A stretch of DNA of 21,215 nt from an uncultured bacterium. GTDB lineage: Bacteria; Bacteroidota; Bacteroidia; Chitinophagales; Chitinophagaceae. The stretch spans positions 1 to 21,215 of the forward strand of contig CAJBPC010000432.1 in assembly GCA_903957405.1 (NCBI GenBank). Reading direction: 5' to 3'. Within the stretch, counting starts at the first letter, position 1. Every line of letters starts with the position of its first letter. A model generated the notes under the pieces. That model saw only the letters and a list, made by a program, of their open reading frames with translations. It was not told where the DNA came from and made no database searches. Below are positions 14,193 through 21,215 of the stretch, piece after piece. The translations under genes and the position numbers were made by a program.

Positions 14193-14582
14193 AAAAATGA
14201 CCGCGAGACCTGCATCATCCGCTTTGCGCCATTCACGGAAAAGGAGAAAACACATCCTGCACATTTGAATCACATGACATAGTTGAAAACGAGATATCGG
14301 CCTAAGGATGTACTTTGGTGCGGAATTCAATCAGAAGCCCGTTGCTCAAAAAAGCTAAAATGCCCGATTGAAATGACAGACTGAGGATATTGTGATCCTT
14401 CTTCAACCCCGGATGAAGATGACAATATCAGGATGAAAAAATCCTAACTCGGAGATGTACGCATAACGACAATTACTCCAACACCCCTGGAGTCGGAACC
14501 GACCTGATGATCACGAAAATTTCACCGCATCGGCACAGCGTTGTCTGATGAATAATATCATCTGCAAGCGCTATGACCCGAC
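14193..14582. other. 390-bp spacer before the polysaccharide operon
   Basis: No credible coding frame on either strand. It should carry the operon promoter, but I see no convincing TTG/TAnnTTTG pair. The main structure is an imperfect hairpin at 14386-14429. A long leader or regulatory RNA is possible. Confidence 0.4.
14386..14429 (+). repeat. Imperfect inverted repeat in the operon leader
   Basis: GATATTGT (14386-14393) pairs with ACAATATC (14422-14429). After an internal loop, TCTTCA pairs with TGAAGA around an 8-nt loop, giving about 14 base pairs. No T-run follows, so it is not an obvious terminator for the kinase gene. It may be a leader structure or a protein-binding site. Confidence 0.4.
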
Positions 14583-14984
14583 ATGAAAAACACCTCGATG
14601 AAACATAAAATCTTACTCATAGACGACCAGAGAGTGATCTGCCTGCTGCTGGCGAATTTCCTTTCAAAAGACTACGACATCACTTGCAAGCAAAGTGGGA
14701 AGGAGGCATTGCTCTGGCTGGAACATAACCTGCCGGACCTCATCATCTGCGACTTGCAAATGCCAGAAATGGATGGCCTCGAAGTGCTGACGCAGGTGCG
14801 CAGCAGGGGCTTCACCAAACACACCCCATTCCTCATCCTGTCAGCTACGGCGGAAAGCAGTGAAAGGATAAAATGCTACAGACAAGGTGCGCAGGACTAC
14901 ATCGAAAAGCCCTTCAATCCGGAAGAACTCAAAGAGATCATCAATAAAAACCTGCACCCGCTGAACTATGCAAGACAATGGTGA
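14583..14984 (+). CDS. Single-domain response regulator (CheY-like receiver)
   Basis: A 133-residue stand-alone receiver. The acidic pocket Asp14-Asp15 (LLIDDQ), phospho-acceptor Asp57 (LIICDLQMPEMDG), Ser87 (LILSATA) and Lys109 (YIEKPF) are all in place, so it should be phosphorylated normally. There is no output domain; it must act by protein contact. Its last 7 bp overlap the start of the next gene, which encodes a degenerate receiver fused to a phosphoglycosyl transferase. A direct receiver-pseudoreceiver contact controlling polysaccharide initiation is an attractive inference. The soluble kinase at 13344 is the nearest candidate phospho-donor. Confidence 0.93.
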   Translation: MKNTSMKHKILLIDDQRVICLLLANFLSKDYDITCKQSGKEALLWLEHNLPDLIICDLQMPEMDGLEVLTQVRSRGFTKHTPFLILSATAESSERIKCYRQGAQDYIEKPFNPEELKEIINKNLHPLNYARQW

Positions 14985-16240
14985 GGATAAAAAAAATCGG
15001 AAAATATGCATCCCGTCACCGTTCTGTCACTTGCCCTCAGATGTCGTCATTGGTTGAAATATTGTACATAGGCCGGATCAATGAGGTCATCCTGCCTTTA
15101 CAATTGCACAAAAAAATGAGATTGCAGGTCGCTGAAAATATCCTCGAAGCAATTGACATGATAAGAACGAGAAAAAAAACAGACGCCATCATCTGTGAAT
15201 ATGATGTACCGGGAGGAAACGGGATATTCATGTTCAACTGGTTGCGGGAACGACCGATGTATGATTCCATCGCCTTCATACTCGTCGCAAGTGAATTCAG
15301 AAAGGAATTGTTTGATCTGTCCCTTGAAATAGGAATCAATGACTTCTTTGTGGCACCATCGCCCACGCCGCAGATCCTCATGAACAGGATTCGATTTCTG
15401 AAAGATACAGACCACGTGCACCATGATGCAAACATGCACAATGAAAAACCCATCCATTTCAAACTGCCCCTGTCAAAAAGAATATTCGACATCGCCGCAG
15501 CATCCGCGGCATTGATCCTGCTCTCTCCGGTCATCCTCCTCGCGATGATCGCCATCCGCATCGAATCCAGGGGAAAAGCCTGGTATGTATCAAAAAGAGT
15601 GGGCCGGAATATTTTCGATTTCTACAAGCTCCGTTCCATGCGGGAAGGATCAGATGCCGCACTCGGAGAACTTTCTAGGGAATTGAACCAGTATGGCGGA
15701 TCTGGTCAGACATTCCCGCCGGATCTGAACTCGCCCTGCCCCAGGTGCGGATCATTGCCAGAAAGACAGTACTGCTCTCCGATATTGCATATCAGTGAAA
15801 AAAAGATCTGTGAGTACTGGTACCAGCAACAGAAAAATCACAAGGACATAAAAAAACCCGCCTTTGTGAAGATAAAAGATGACCCTAGGATAACCAGGGT
15901 GGGGAAATTCATCCGCAACACCAGCATCGATGAACTGCCCCAACTGATCAATGTCCTGAAAGGCGATATGTCCATCGTAGGCAACAGACCCCTGCCGGTC
16001 TACGAAGCGGAAATGCTCACACAGGACACCATGTCCAAACGATTCCTTGCCCCCGCCGGGATCACCGGACTCTGGCAGGTGGAGCTCAGGGGCAAGGGCG
16101 GTGTGATGTCGGCAGAAGAACGCATGAGGCTTGATAATGAATACGCCGATCATTTTTCAGAAAACAAATACTCATTCCGGTATGACATGGCCTTGCTGCT
16201 GCGGACCATCCCGGCACTTTTTCAAAAAATAACGGTGTAG
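14978..16240 (+). CDS. Pseudoreceiver-phosphoglycosyl transferase fusion, polysaccharide initiating enzyme
   Basis: A 420-residue protein. Residues 25-142 follow the receiver fold (AIICEYDVPGGNG aligns with the IICDLQMPEMDG of the preceding gene), but the phospho-site is Glu74, the acidic pocket is lost (LYIGRINE) and the switch Lys is absent (FVAPSP). Residues 163-420 are a monotopic sugar-phosphate transferase that puts a sugar phosphate on undecaprenyl phosphate. Landmarks are KRIFDIAAASAALILLSPVI (re-entrant membrane helix), YVSKRVGRN, DFYKLRSM, KIKDDPRITRVGKFIRNTSI, DELPQ with catalytic dyad Asp318-Glu319, SIVGNRPLP and GITGLWQV. Between DFYKLRSM and KIKDDP lies an insert with four Cys (254, 257, 266, 278) in a CPRC-x8-C-x11-C pattern, possibly zinc-binding. 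The start at 14978 overlaps the receiver gene by 7 bp; Met22 (15041) is an alternative start. It is followed 18 bp later by the TolC-like gene. Confidence 0.93.
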   Translation: MVRIKKIGKYASRHRSVTCPQMSSLVEILYIGRINEVILPLQLHKKMRLQVAENILEAIDMIRTRKKTDAIICEYDVPGGNGIFMFNWLRERPMYDSIAFILVASEFRKELFDLSLEIGINDFFVAPSPTPQILMNRIRFLKDTDHVHHDANMHNEKPIHFKLPLSKRIFDIAAASAALILLSPVILLAMIAIRIESRGKAWYVSKRVGRNIFDFYKLRSMREGSDAALGELSRELNQYGGSGQTFPPDLNSPCPRCGSLPERQYCSPILHISEKKICEYWYQQQKNHKDIKKPAFVKIKDDPRITRVGKFIRNTSIDELPQLINVLKGDMSIVGNRPLPVYEAEMLTQDTMSKRFLAPAGITGLWQVELRGKGGVMSAEERMRLDNEYADHFSENKYSFRYDMALLLRTIPALFQKITV

Positions 16241-16258
16241 CATAACCGATTTCCTATA

Positions 16259-17029
16259 ATGATCAACATACGAAACACGCTCTTTATGCTCTCCTGGCTT
16301 TCGACCCACTTCATACAGGATGGGAAAGCACAACAAACCAACAGCGAAGCTACCAACTTGAATGAAGCATTTGACATTCGCTTCCCGCCATTGGCGGACC
16401 TGATAGACTCCGCCATGAAACACAATGACATGATCCGCTTCAGGGACAAAGGCATAGCAGTGAAAGAAGCCAGTCTGGAATCCGCCAAGACCTACTGGTG
16501 GAGAAACATCGGATTGCAGGCAGATACCCGATACGGGACTTTCGACAACTTCTCAACCAACATCGACAACGGCCAGTCTACATCCCTCTTCTTCACCAAC
16601 AGCAAACAATTCAACTACGGAGTGGGCGCCTACATGAAATTCCCGGTATATGACCTCATCAACCGAAAAAACCAGATCAAACTGGCAAGATCGGAACTCG
16701 AACAAGCCATCAGCCTCTCGGATGCGCAACGTGATGAACTTGAACAACAGATCATCCGGTTGTACAACGAATTGCTGATGAAACAAAAGATCCTGAAGAT
16801 CAGATCGCGTAGCCTGGGCAATGCAAAAGTCAATATGGAAATGACCGAAAAGGAATTCCGGAACGGCATTGTGGCCGTAACAGAATACGTCCGCATCAGT
16901 GATATCGTGCACCGCGTGGAAACAGACTATGAGATCGCAAAAGCGGAATTCAACACCGCCTACATGCTGATGGAGAACCTCACGGGATTGCGATTCGGAA
17001 CCCCCACCAAAAAATCAGACATCAAATGA
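16259..17029 (+). CDS. Half-length TolC-family outer-membrane efflux-like protein
   Basis: A 256-residue exported protein of the TolC type. After a weak signal (MINIRNTLFMLSWLSTHF, possible cleavage at KAQ) it has the pattern of one TolC structural repeat. Helix regions are PPLADLIDSAMKHNDMIRF, GIAVKEASLESAKTYWWRNI and LINRKNQIKLARSELEQAIS, then a long helix EQQIIRLYNELLMKQKIL, then KVNMEMTEKEFRNGIVAVTE and NTAYMLMENLTGL. A hydrophobic strand portion (FNYGVGAYMKFPVYDL) lies between them. Ordinary TolC proteins have two such repeats and 420-480 residues, so this one is about half size; a functional channel would need more subunits or a different role. It ends 4 bp inside the start of the co-polymerase gene (ATGA overlap), suggesting coupled synthesis and an export role for the same polymer. 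Confidence 0.82.
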   Translation: MINIRNTLFMLSWLSTHFIQDGKAQQTNSEATNLNEAFDIRFPPLADLIDSAMKHNDMIRFRDKGIAVKEASLESAKTYWWRNIGLQADTRYGTFDNFSTNIDNGQSTSLFFTNSKQFNYGVGAYMKFPVYDLINRKNQIKLARSELEQAISLSDAQRDELEQQIIRLYNELLMKQKILKIRSRSLGNAKVNMEMTEKEFRNGIVAVTEYVRISDIVHRVETDYEIAKAEFNTAYMLMENLTGLRFGTPTKKSDIK

Positions 17030-19407
17030 AACTGAGAGAAATGATCCGGCTTTTTCGGAAGCATCTGGTCCTGATCCTGCTGGTGCCGATCATTGTCGCA
17101 GGCATCATCATTGCATCGACCCTGCATCCGAGATTCGTCTACAGATCCCAGACCGTGCTGTACACGGGTATCGCCACAGGGTCGGGGGTGGAAATGGATA
17201 AGTCATTCAACTACTTCGCCGCGAACACGGCATTCGATAACCTCATAAACGTCATACAGTCAAGACAGACCCAGCAGGAAGTCGCCATACGCCTCTTGAG
17301 CCTGCACCTGATGATGAAGAAACCTGACCCGAAATACATCTGCTTGACATCATTTGCGGAAATCAAAAAAATCACACCCCCGTACATCCTTGACCACATC
17401 GGAAATCCGGCATGGGATACCGGACGGTCAGACCTGCATGCCACTTCAGAAAGCCTCAACATCTTCCCGGCTTATCTTGACAGGACATCCTACGAACATA
17501 CCGTGAGGAACCTCACACGGATCATGTCTGCCGATGACACAAATTTCATTTACAAACTGCTGAACTACGAACATCCGCATTACTCCATCAAGGCCATATC
17601 CACCGCCATCGCGACCCGAATGGCCAACAGCGACCTGATCAAACTCTCCTATGAAGCCGATGACCCGGGCATCTGCCAGCAGACCCTCGCGCTGTACAAC
17701 GAAGTATGCATCCGCAACTATAGATTCATAAAAGATGACAGGTCTGACGCTGTCGTGAAATATTTCGAGGATCAGCTGGCACTTGCTGCATCAAAACTCA
17801 GGAACTCAGAAGACCGACTCCTGCAATTCAACAAACAAAACAATATCATAAACTACTACGAACAGAGCAAGGCTGTCGCCGTCGTCAAAGAAGACCTGAT
17901 CGTGGATTACAACGACAAAAAAGCACAACTCTCCGGCCTGCAGGCTTCCATACGGAGGCTCGAGGAAAAACTAGGCATCCAGCAACAGGTGCATCTGAAA
18001 AGTTCCGATGTGGTTGAAAAAAAGAACACCCTGGGAGAATTGAACTATCAGATCGCATCGATGGAATTGCAAAACGAAAGACTTGCGAAAGGCCCCGCTC
18101 AACTGGATATCCTGAAAGAGAAAGCGGAATCCCTCAAGCACGAGATCCGAAAATCCGTGGACGAATTATACACCTACGGAAACTCCACGGATGGATTGCC
18201 CATTCGTAAGATACTCGATGAATGGATCAACAACGTGGTGGAATCCGAACACATGAATGCAAGGCTGAAAGTAATGGACGGACAGATACGGGATTTCCAG
18301 GAACAGTATGCCGTATATGCACCGGCAGGAGCGCATATCAAACGGATCGAAAGGGAGATCTCCGTATCGGAACAGGAATTCCTGGAGATCCTGCATGGCC
18401 TGAATCTGGCAAAACTAAAAATGCAGGACAATGCCTTTGCCACGAGCATCAAAACGATCGACCCTCCATACTATCCGCTGTCGCCCAAGCCGGCAAAAAG
18501 AAAGTTCCTCGTCATGGGAGGCGCACTTTTCGGCGGCCTGCTCGTGCTGGGCAGCATCCTCACCACGGAATATTTCGACAGGACACTGAAGCATCCGGCA
18601 AGGGCAACGGCGCAACTGGGCATCCCCTTCATCGGCATGCTGCCCCGAATATGCATATCCCACAAAAAGACAGACAGCTCATCCCTCCGCGATAGACTTC
18701 TGTCAAACATCATACAGCATATCGATCTTGCAACAAGGCATGCCGGCGTGGTTGCAACTCCGCGAACCGTGATCTTCACCAGCACCCTTGCATGGGAAGG
18801 CAAGACCGTCATAGCCGGCAACCTCGCACGGAAGATGACCGAGATGGGAAGAAAAGTGGTCTATGCGGACTGCAGCAGCTATGAGATAGGTCATGATAAA
18901 AAATCATCCACGGACGCAACCCCGTCCCCGAGAATACAGACCACATCCGTTCCGGTGATCCCCGTGCGGAAATTTCCCTTCCTCCGAAAAATACTAGGAT
19001 ATCCGGATCCGCGGATAGACAAGGAAAGTACGCTCTTGCGGGACCCGGGAACCTACCTGCCTGATGAAGCTTACTTGCGCTGTGATCCGGACATGAATAT
19101 CCACGACGTGGAAAACGCAAAGGAATTACTGGAGCGATGCAACAAGTATATTCCGGCTGACACAGAATGGATATTCATAGAACTGCCGCCCCTGCTGCAA
19201 AGCCCGTTCCCCATCGGGTTGGTAGAGGAAGCACAACTCACCATACTCGTGTGCCGATCGAACAGGACATGGACCGTAGCGGATGATGCCGCCATGGAGA
19301 TGGTGAAATCCGTCGCAGGACAACGCATGCGGTTCATGCTCAACGGGGTCGAAGAACAGGAAACGGAATTCTTTGAGGAAGAACCGGCCGCCGCCAACCC
19401 GAAATAA
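17026..19407 (+). CDS. Wzz-type polysaccharide co-polymerase with degenerate BY-kinase domain
   Basis: A 793-residue inner-membrane protein controlling chain length or export. TM1 is HLVLILLVPIIVAGIIIAS near residues 14-32. A long periplasmic part with coiled-coil segments follows (for example AASKLRNSEDRLLQFNKQNN). TM2, KFLVMGGALFGGLLVLGSIL, lies near 492-511 after the Pro-rich YYPLSPKPAKRK typical of Wzz. The cytoplasmic C-terminal half keeps the P-loop fold, but the motifs are damaged. Walker A reads LAWEGKTVIAGNLA (about 586-599) with Trp where Gly is usual, Walker A' reads VVYADCSSY instead of D.D.R, and Walker B reads IFIELPP instead of IIDTPP. The tail EEQETEFFEEEP has no Tyr cluster. 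It is therefore likely a pseudokinase that may still bind nucleotide. It overlaps the TolC-like gene by 4 bp. Confidence 0.9.
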   Translation: MKLREMIRLFRKHLVLILLVPIIVAGIIIASTLHPRFVYRSQTVLYTGIATGSGVEMDKSFNYFAANTAFDNLINVIQSRQTQQEVAIRLLSLHLMMKKPDPKYICLTSFAEIKKITPPYILDHIGNPAWDTGRSDLHATSESLNIFPAYLDRTSYEHTVRNLTRIMSADDTNFIYKLLNYEHPHYSIKAISTAIATRMANSDLIKLSYEADDPGICQQTLALYNEVCIRNYRFIKDDRSDAVVKYFEDQLALAASKLRNSEDRLLQFNKQNNIINYYEQSKAVAVVKEDLIVDYNDKKAQLSGLQASIRRLEEKLGIQQQVHLKSSDVVEKKNTLGELNYQIASMELQNERLAKGPAQLDILKEKAESLKHEIRKSVDELYTYGNSTDGLPIRKILDEWINNVVESEHMNARLKVMDGQIRDFQEQYAVYAPAGAHIKRIEREISVSEQEFLEILHGLNLAKLKMQDNAFATSIKTIDPPYYPLSPKPAKRKFLVMGGALFGGLLVLGSILTTEYFDRTLKHPARATAQLGIPFIGMLPRICISHKKTDSSSLRDRLLSNIIQHIDLATRHAGVVATPRTVIFTSTLAWEGKTVIAGNLARKMTEMGRKVVYADCSSYEIGHDKKSSTDATPSPRIQTTSVPVIPVRKFPFLRKILGYPDPRIDKESTLLRDPGTYLPDEAYLRCDPDMNIHDVENAKELLERCNKYIPADTEWIFIELPPLLQSPFPIGLVEEAQLTILVCRSNRTWTVADDAAMEMVKSVAGQRMRFMLNGVEEQETEFFEEEPAAANPK

Positions 19408-19466
19408 ATATAAACCCGACAATAATGCATGGCCTGCACGGACATATGAGGTAAACCGTCGACAAC

Positions 19467-20828
19467 TTGAGAAAAAAACTACACAAGCTTTTCCGGGAGG
19501 ATAATTTCCTTTCCCTGGCCGGAAACGTCACCACTGCGGTTTTCGGAGTGAGCGGATTCGCATTGCTGGCAAGAACCCATTCTCCCGAAGCCTTCGGAGA
19601 ATGGGTCCTGTTCCTGTCGTTGGGATCGCTGGTGGAAATGATCAGATTCGGCATCACAAGTGCCGCCATGGTCAGATTCCTCTCAGGCACGTCGGAGGAT
19701 AAAAGGATCCACTACATCGGATCCAACGGACTGATCAGCCTGGGTGCAACCTGCCTGAGTGCATTGCTGATCGCTGCAAGCGCGCTGGTGTTCCGCGATT
19801 CGATCAGCAAATCGGCATATGCCATATTCTTCGCATGGTACCCTGTGCTTGTCTTCGCCAACCTCCCGTGGAACAACGCTTTGGTGATCCTCCAATCTGA
19901 AAGAAGATACGGACGCATCCTCCTGTTGCGATCCGTCAATGCAGCAGGGTTCTTCCTCATCATCCTGGTAAACTACCTCACGCCCGTGATCACATTGCAA
20001 CTGCTCGCACCCGCGTTGATCTTCGTCAACATCATCACATCCCTTATAAGCCTTGCAGCGGGCTGGGACGGATTCCGGCACATCTCAAAAAGCACCAGGG
20101 AAACCAGCAGGCATCTGCTTGACTTCGGAAAATTCTCGACGTTCACCATGCTCGGCAGCAACCTGCTGCGAAACGCGGATGCATTCATCATCAGTTTCAG
20201 TCCAATGGGGTCGGCTGCCGTGGCACTCTACAGCATTCCCCTCAAACTGACGGAACTGCTGCAAATACCACTCAGAAGCTTCACCGCCACGGCATTCCCC
20301 AAAATGTCGAAAGCGAGCATGGACGGCGATCGCTCCACACTCAGGGAGCTCTTCTACACGTACTCCGGTGCCATGACATTTCTATTCCTTCTCATCTGCA
20401 TCTGCACCTGCATCTTCGCAGCACCCCTAGTCATGCTGCTGGGAGGATCGCAATACGGCACAACCGACCCACATACAGGCGCAAATGCGGCGATGCTCCT
20501 CAAGATCTTTTCCGTCTACGGCATTCTGCTGCCCGTAGAGCGGATGACCGGCATCGGACTCGACAGCATCAACCAACCGGGAAAGAATGCCAGGAAGGTG
20601 GCTTATATGCTGCTGGCGAACATTGTGGGCGACATCATCGCCGTATTCGCTTTCAAGTCGCTGACCATGGTCGCCTGCTCCTCCCTCATGTTCACCATGC
20701 TCGGTATCTGGATAGGTTTCATCTACCTCCACAAAGAAATTTCCCTCGATGGCAGACAGATCCTACGGAATGGGGTGGATTTCTACAGGGAGGGATGGTT
20801 CAAGATTTTAAAGACGGCCTCACCCTAA
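19467..20828 (+). CDS. Wzx-type polysaccharide flippase (MATE/PST superfamily)
   Basis: A 453-residue polytopic membrane protein expected to move undecaprenyl-linked oligosaccharide units to the periplasmic face. Hydrophobic spans begin with LSLAGNVTTAVFGVSGFALL and repeat about 12-14 times (for example LIALGATCLS-like, GFFLIILVNYLTPVITLQLL, MTFLFLLICICTCIFAAPLV and VAYMLLANIVGDIIAVFAF). The motif PEAFGEWVLFLSLGSLVEMI is characteristic of the family. The start is TTG at 19467: the only upstream ATG in frame (19446) hits a stop two codons later, and the next ATG would remove the first membrane helix. It lies 59 bp after the co-polymerase gene and 11 bp before the O-antigen ligase gene. Confidence 0.92.
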   Translation: MRKKLHKLFREDNFLSLAGNVTTAVFGVSGFALLARTHSPEAFGEWVLFLSLGSLVEMIRFGITSAAMVRFLSGTSEDKRIHYIGSNGLISLGATCLSALLIAASALVFRDSISKSAYAIFFAWYPVLVFANLPWNNALVILQSERRYGRILLLRSVNAAGFFLIILVNYLTPVITLQLLAPALIFVNIITSLISLAAGWDGFRHISKSTRETSRHLLDFGKFSTFTMLGSNLLRNADAFIISFSPMGSAAVALYSIPLKLTELLQIPLRSFTATAFPKMSKASMDGDRSTLRELFYTYSGAMTFLFLLICICTCIFAAPLVMLLGGSQYGTTDPHTGANAAMLLKIFSVYGILLPVERMTGIGLDSINQPGKNARKVAYMLLANIVGDIIAVFAFKSLTMVACSSLMFTMLGIWIGFIYLHKEISLDGRQILRNGVDFYREGWFKILKTASP

Positions 20829-20839
20829 AAAAAGTTCGG

Positions 20840-21215
20840 ATGAAGAGATCGGATATCCATTTGCACATGCGCATTCCTGAACATCCCTTTGAGGTGCTTT
20901 CAGGTGCTGACCGGCTGACGAACACATCGAATCTCATAGCGCTGCTATCCTGTGCCGTCGCTTCCGGCATCATCACGGCGATGCTGGGACTCCCGGGGGT
21001 CATTGGACTGATCTGCATGCCGTTCCTCGCCGTCGGATTCTTGCTGTTGTTCTCCCGCCCGGCTGTCGGACTGTACGCCTCCATCATACTGGCGTTCACA
21101 CTCATCGGCTTCGGACGGTATGCAAAAGGCCTGCAAGTGGGACTCCTGATGGATGCCATCCTCATCCTCACCTTCATGGCAATTTTCCTGCATCCCTTCA
21201 GAAAAAAAACCGACT
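20840..21215 (+). CDS. O-antigen ligase/polymerase-like membrane protein, 3' end cut by window edge
   Basis: The first 125 codons of a membrane protein, starting at ATG 20840 (MKRSDIHLHMRIPEHPFEVL). After a 35-residue polar lead come hydrophobic segments LIALLSCAVASGIITAMLGL, VIGLICMPFLAVGFLLLFSR, AVGLYASIILAFTLIGFGRY and LLMDAILILTFMAIFLHPF. This layout, with the short cytoplasmic-type loop YAKGLQVG before LLMDAILIL, resembles O-antigen ligase (Wzy/WaaL-type) proteins of Bacteroidota exopolysaccharide loci. The catalytic periplasmic loop lies beyond the window, so the assignment rests on topology and position directly after the flippase gene (11-bp gap). Confidence 0.78.
   Translation, partial: MKRSDIHLHMRIPEHPFEVLSGADRLTNTSNLIALLSCAVASGIITAMLGLPGVIGLICMPFLAVGFLLLFSRPAVGLYASIILAFTLIGFGRYAKGLQVGLLMDAILILTFMAIFLHPFRKKTD

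Noticed and set aside
18766..19407. Active tyrosine kinase (BY-kinase) call for the co-polymerase C-terminus
   Set aside because: Walker A, A' and B motifs are all altered and the Tyr-rich tail is missing, so only the fold-level relation is claimed.

Overview
The window reads as a chromosomal segment of a Bacteroidota bacterium, most likely Chitinophaga-like or a relative. The evidence is a TonB-dependent receptor with an N-terminal carboxypeptidase-regulatory-like domain, LVIVD-type surface lipoproteins, a LruC-domain lipoprotein, and several promoter-like sites of the Bacteroidota form TTG-N17-20-TAnnTTTG. Base composition looks moderate and even. I see no tRNA, rRNA, CRISPR array or insertion sequence.

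Region 1 (1-4289) is a probable surface uptake locus. A TonB-dependent receptor is cut by the left edge (minus strand). It is divergent from a three-gene plus-strand set: two lipoproteins with LVIVD-like repeats and a small outer-membrane beta-barrel protein. The 240-bp divergent spacer holds a perfect 15-bp palindrome with the 7-1-7 geometry of Fur-family operators, so metal control is a reasonable inference. Region 2 (4296-6272) holds a selO pseudokinase/AMPylase gene and a 510-bp spacer. That spacer ends in a strong minus-strand intrinsic terminator and may encode a small RNA of about 180 nt.

Region 3 (6273-10754, minus strand) is the most unusual part. A fatty-acyl-AMP-ligase-like enzyme (GTG start) overlaps a 41-codon small ORF, which is followed by an 888-residue protein. 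That protein joins a carrier domain, a thioesterase-like core with a Cys nucleophile and no visible catalytic His, five 95-residue repeats of the WY..NPDL..HY..FGW..GR type, and an unassigned C-terminal domain with an HTHP motif. The ligase promoter is enclosed by a perfect 15-bp inverted repeat. I infer that the ligase activates an acyl group and loads it on the carrier domain in cis of the repeat array. Region 4 (11075-13126) is a LruC/DUF4114-like calcium-binding-type surface lipoprotein with its own terminator.

Region 5 (13344-21215, plus strand) is an exopolysaccharide or capsule locus with built-in signalling. It has a soluble histidine kinase, a 390-bp spacer, and then a tight operon: a single-domain response regulator, a pseudoreceiver fused to a phosphoglycosyl transferase, a half-length TolC-like protein, a Wzz-type co-polymerase with a degenerate BY-kinase domain, a Wzx-type flippase, and the start of an O-antigen ligase/polymerase cut by the right edge. 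Neighbouring genes overlap by 4-7 bp or are spaced by 11-59 bp. The likely chain is: kinase and receiver set activity, the phosphoglycosyl transferase starts the lipid-linked repeat unit, the flippase moves it, the ligase/polymerase and co-polymerase build the chain, and the TolC-like protein aids export.
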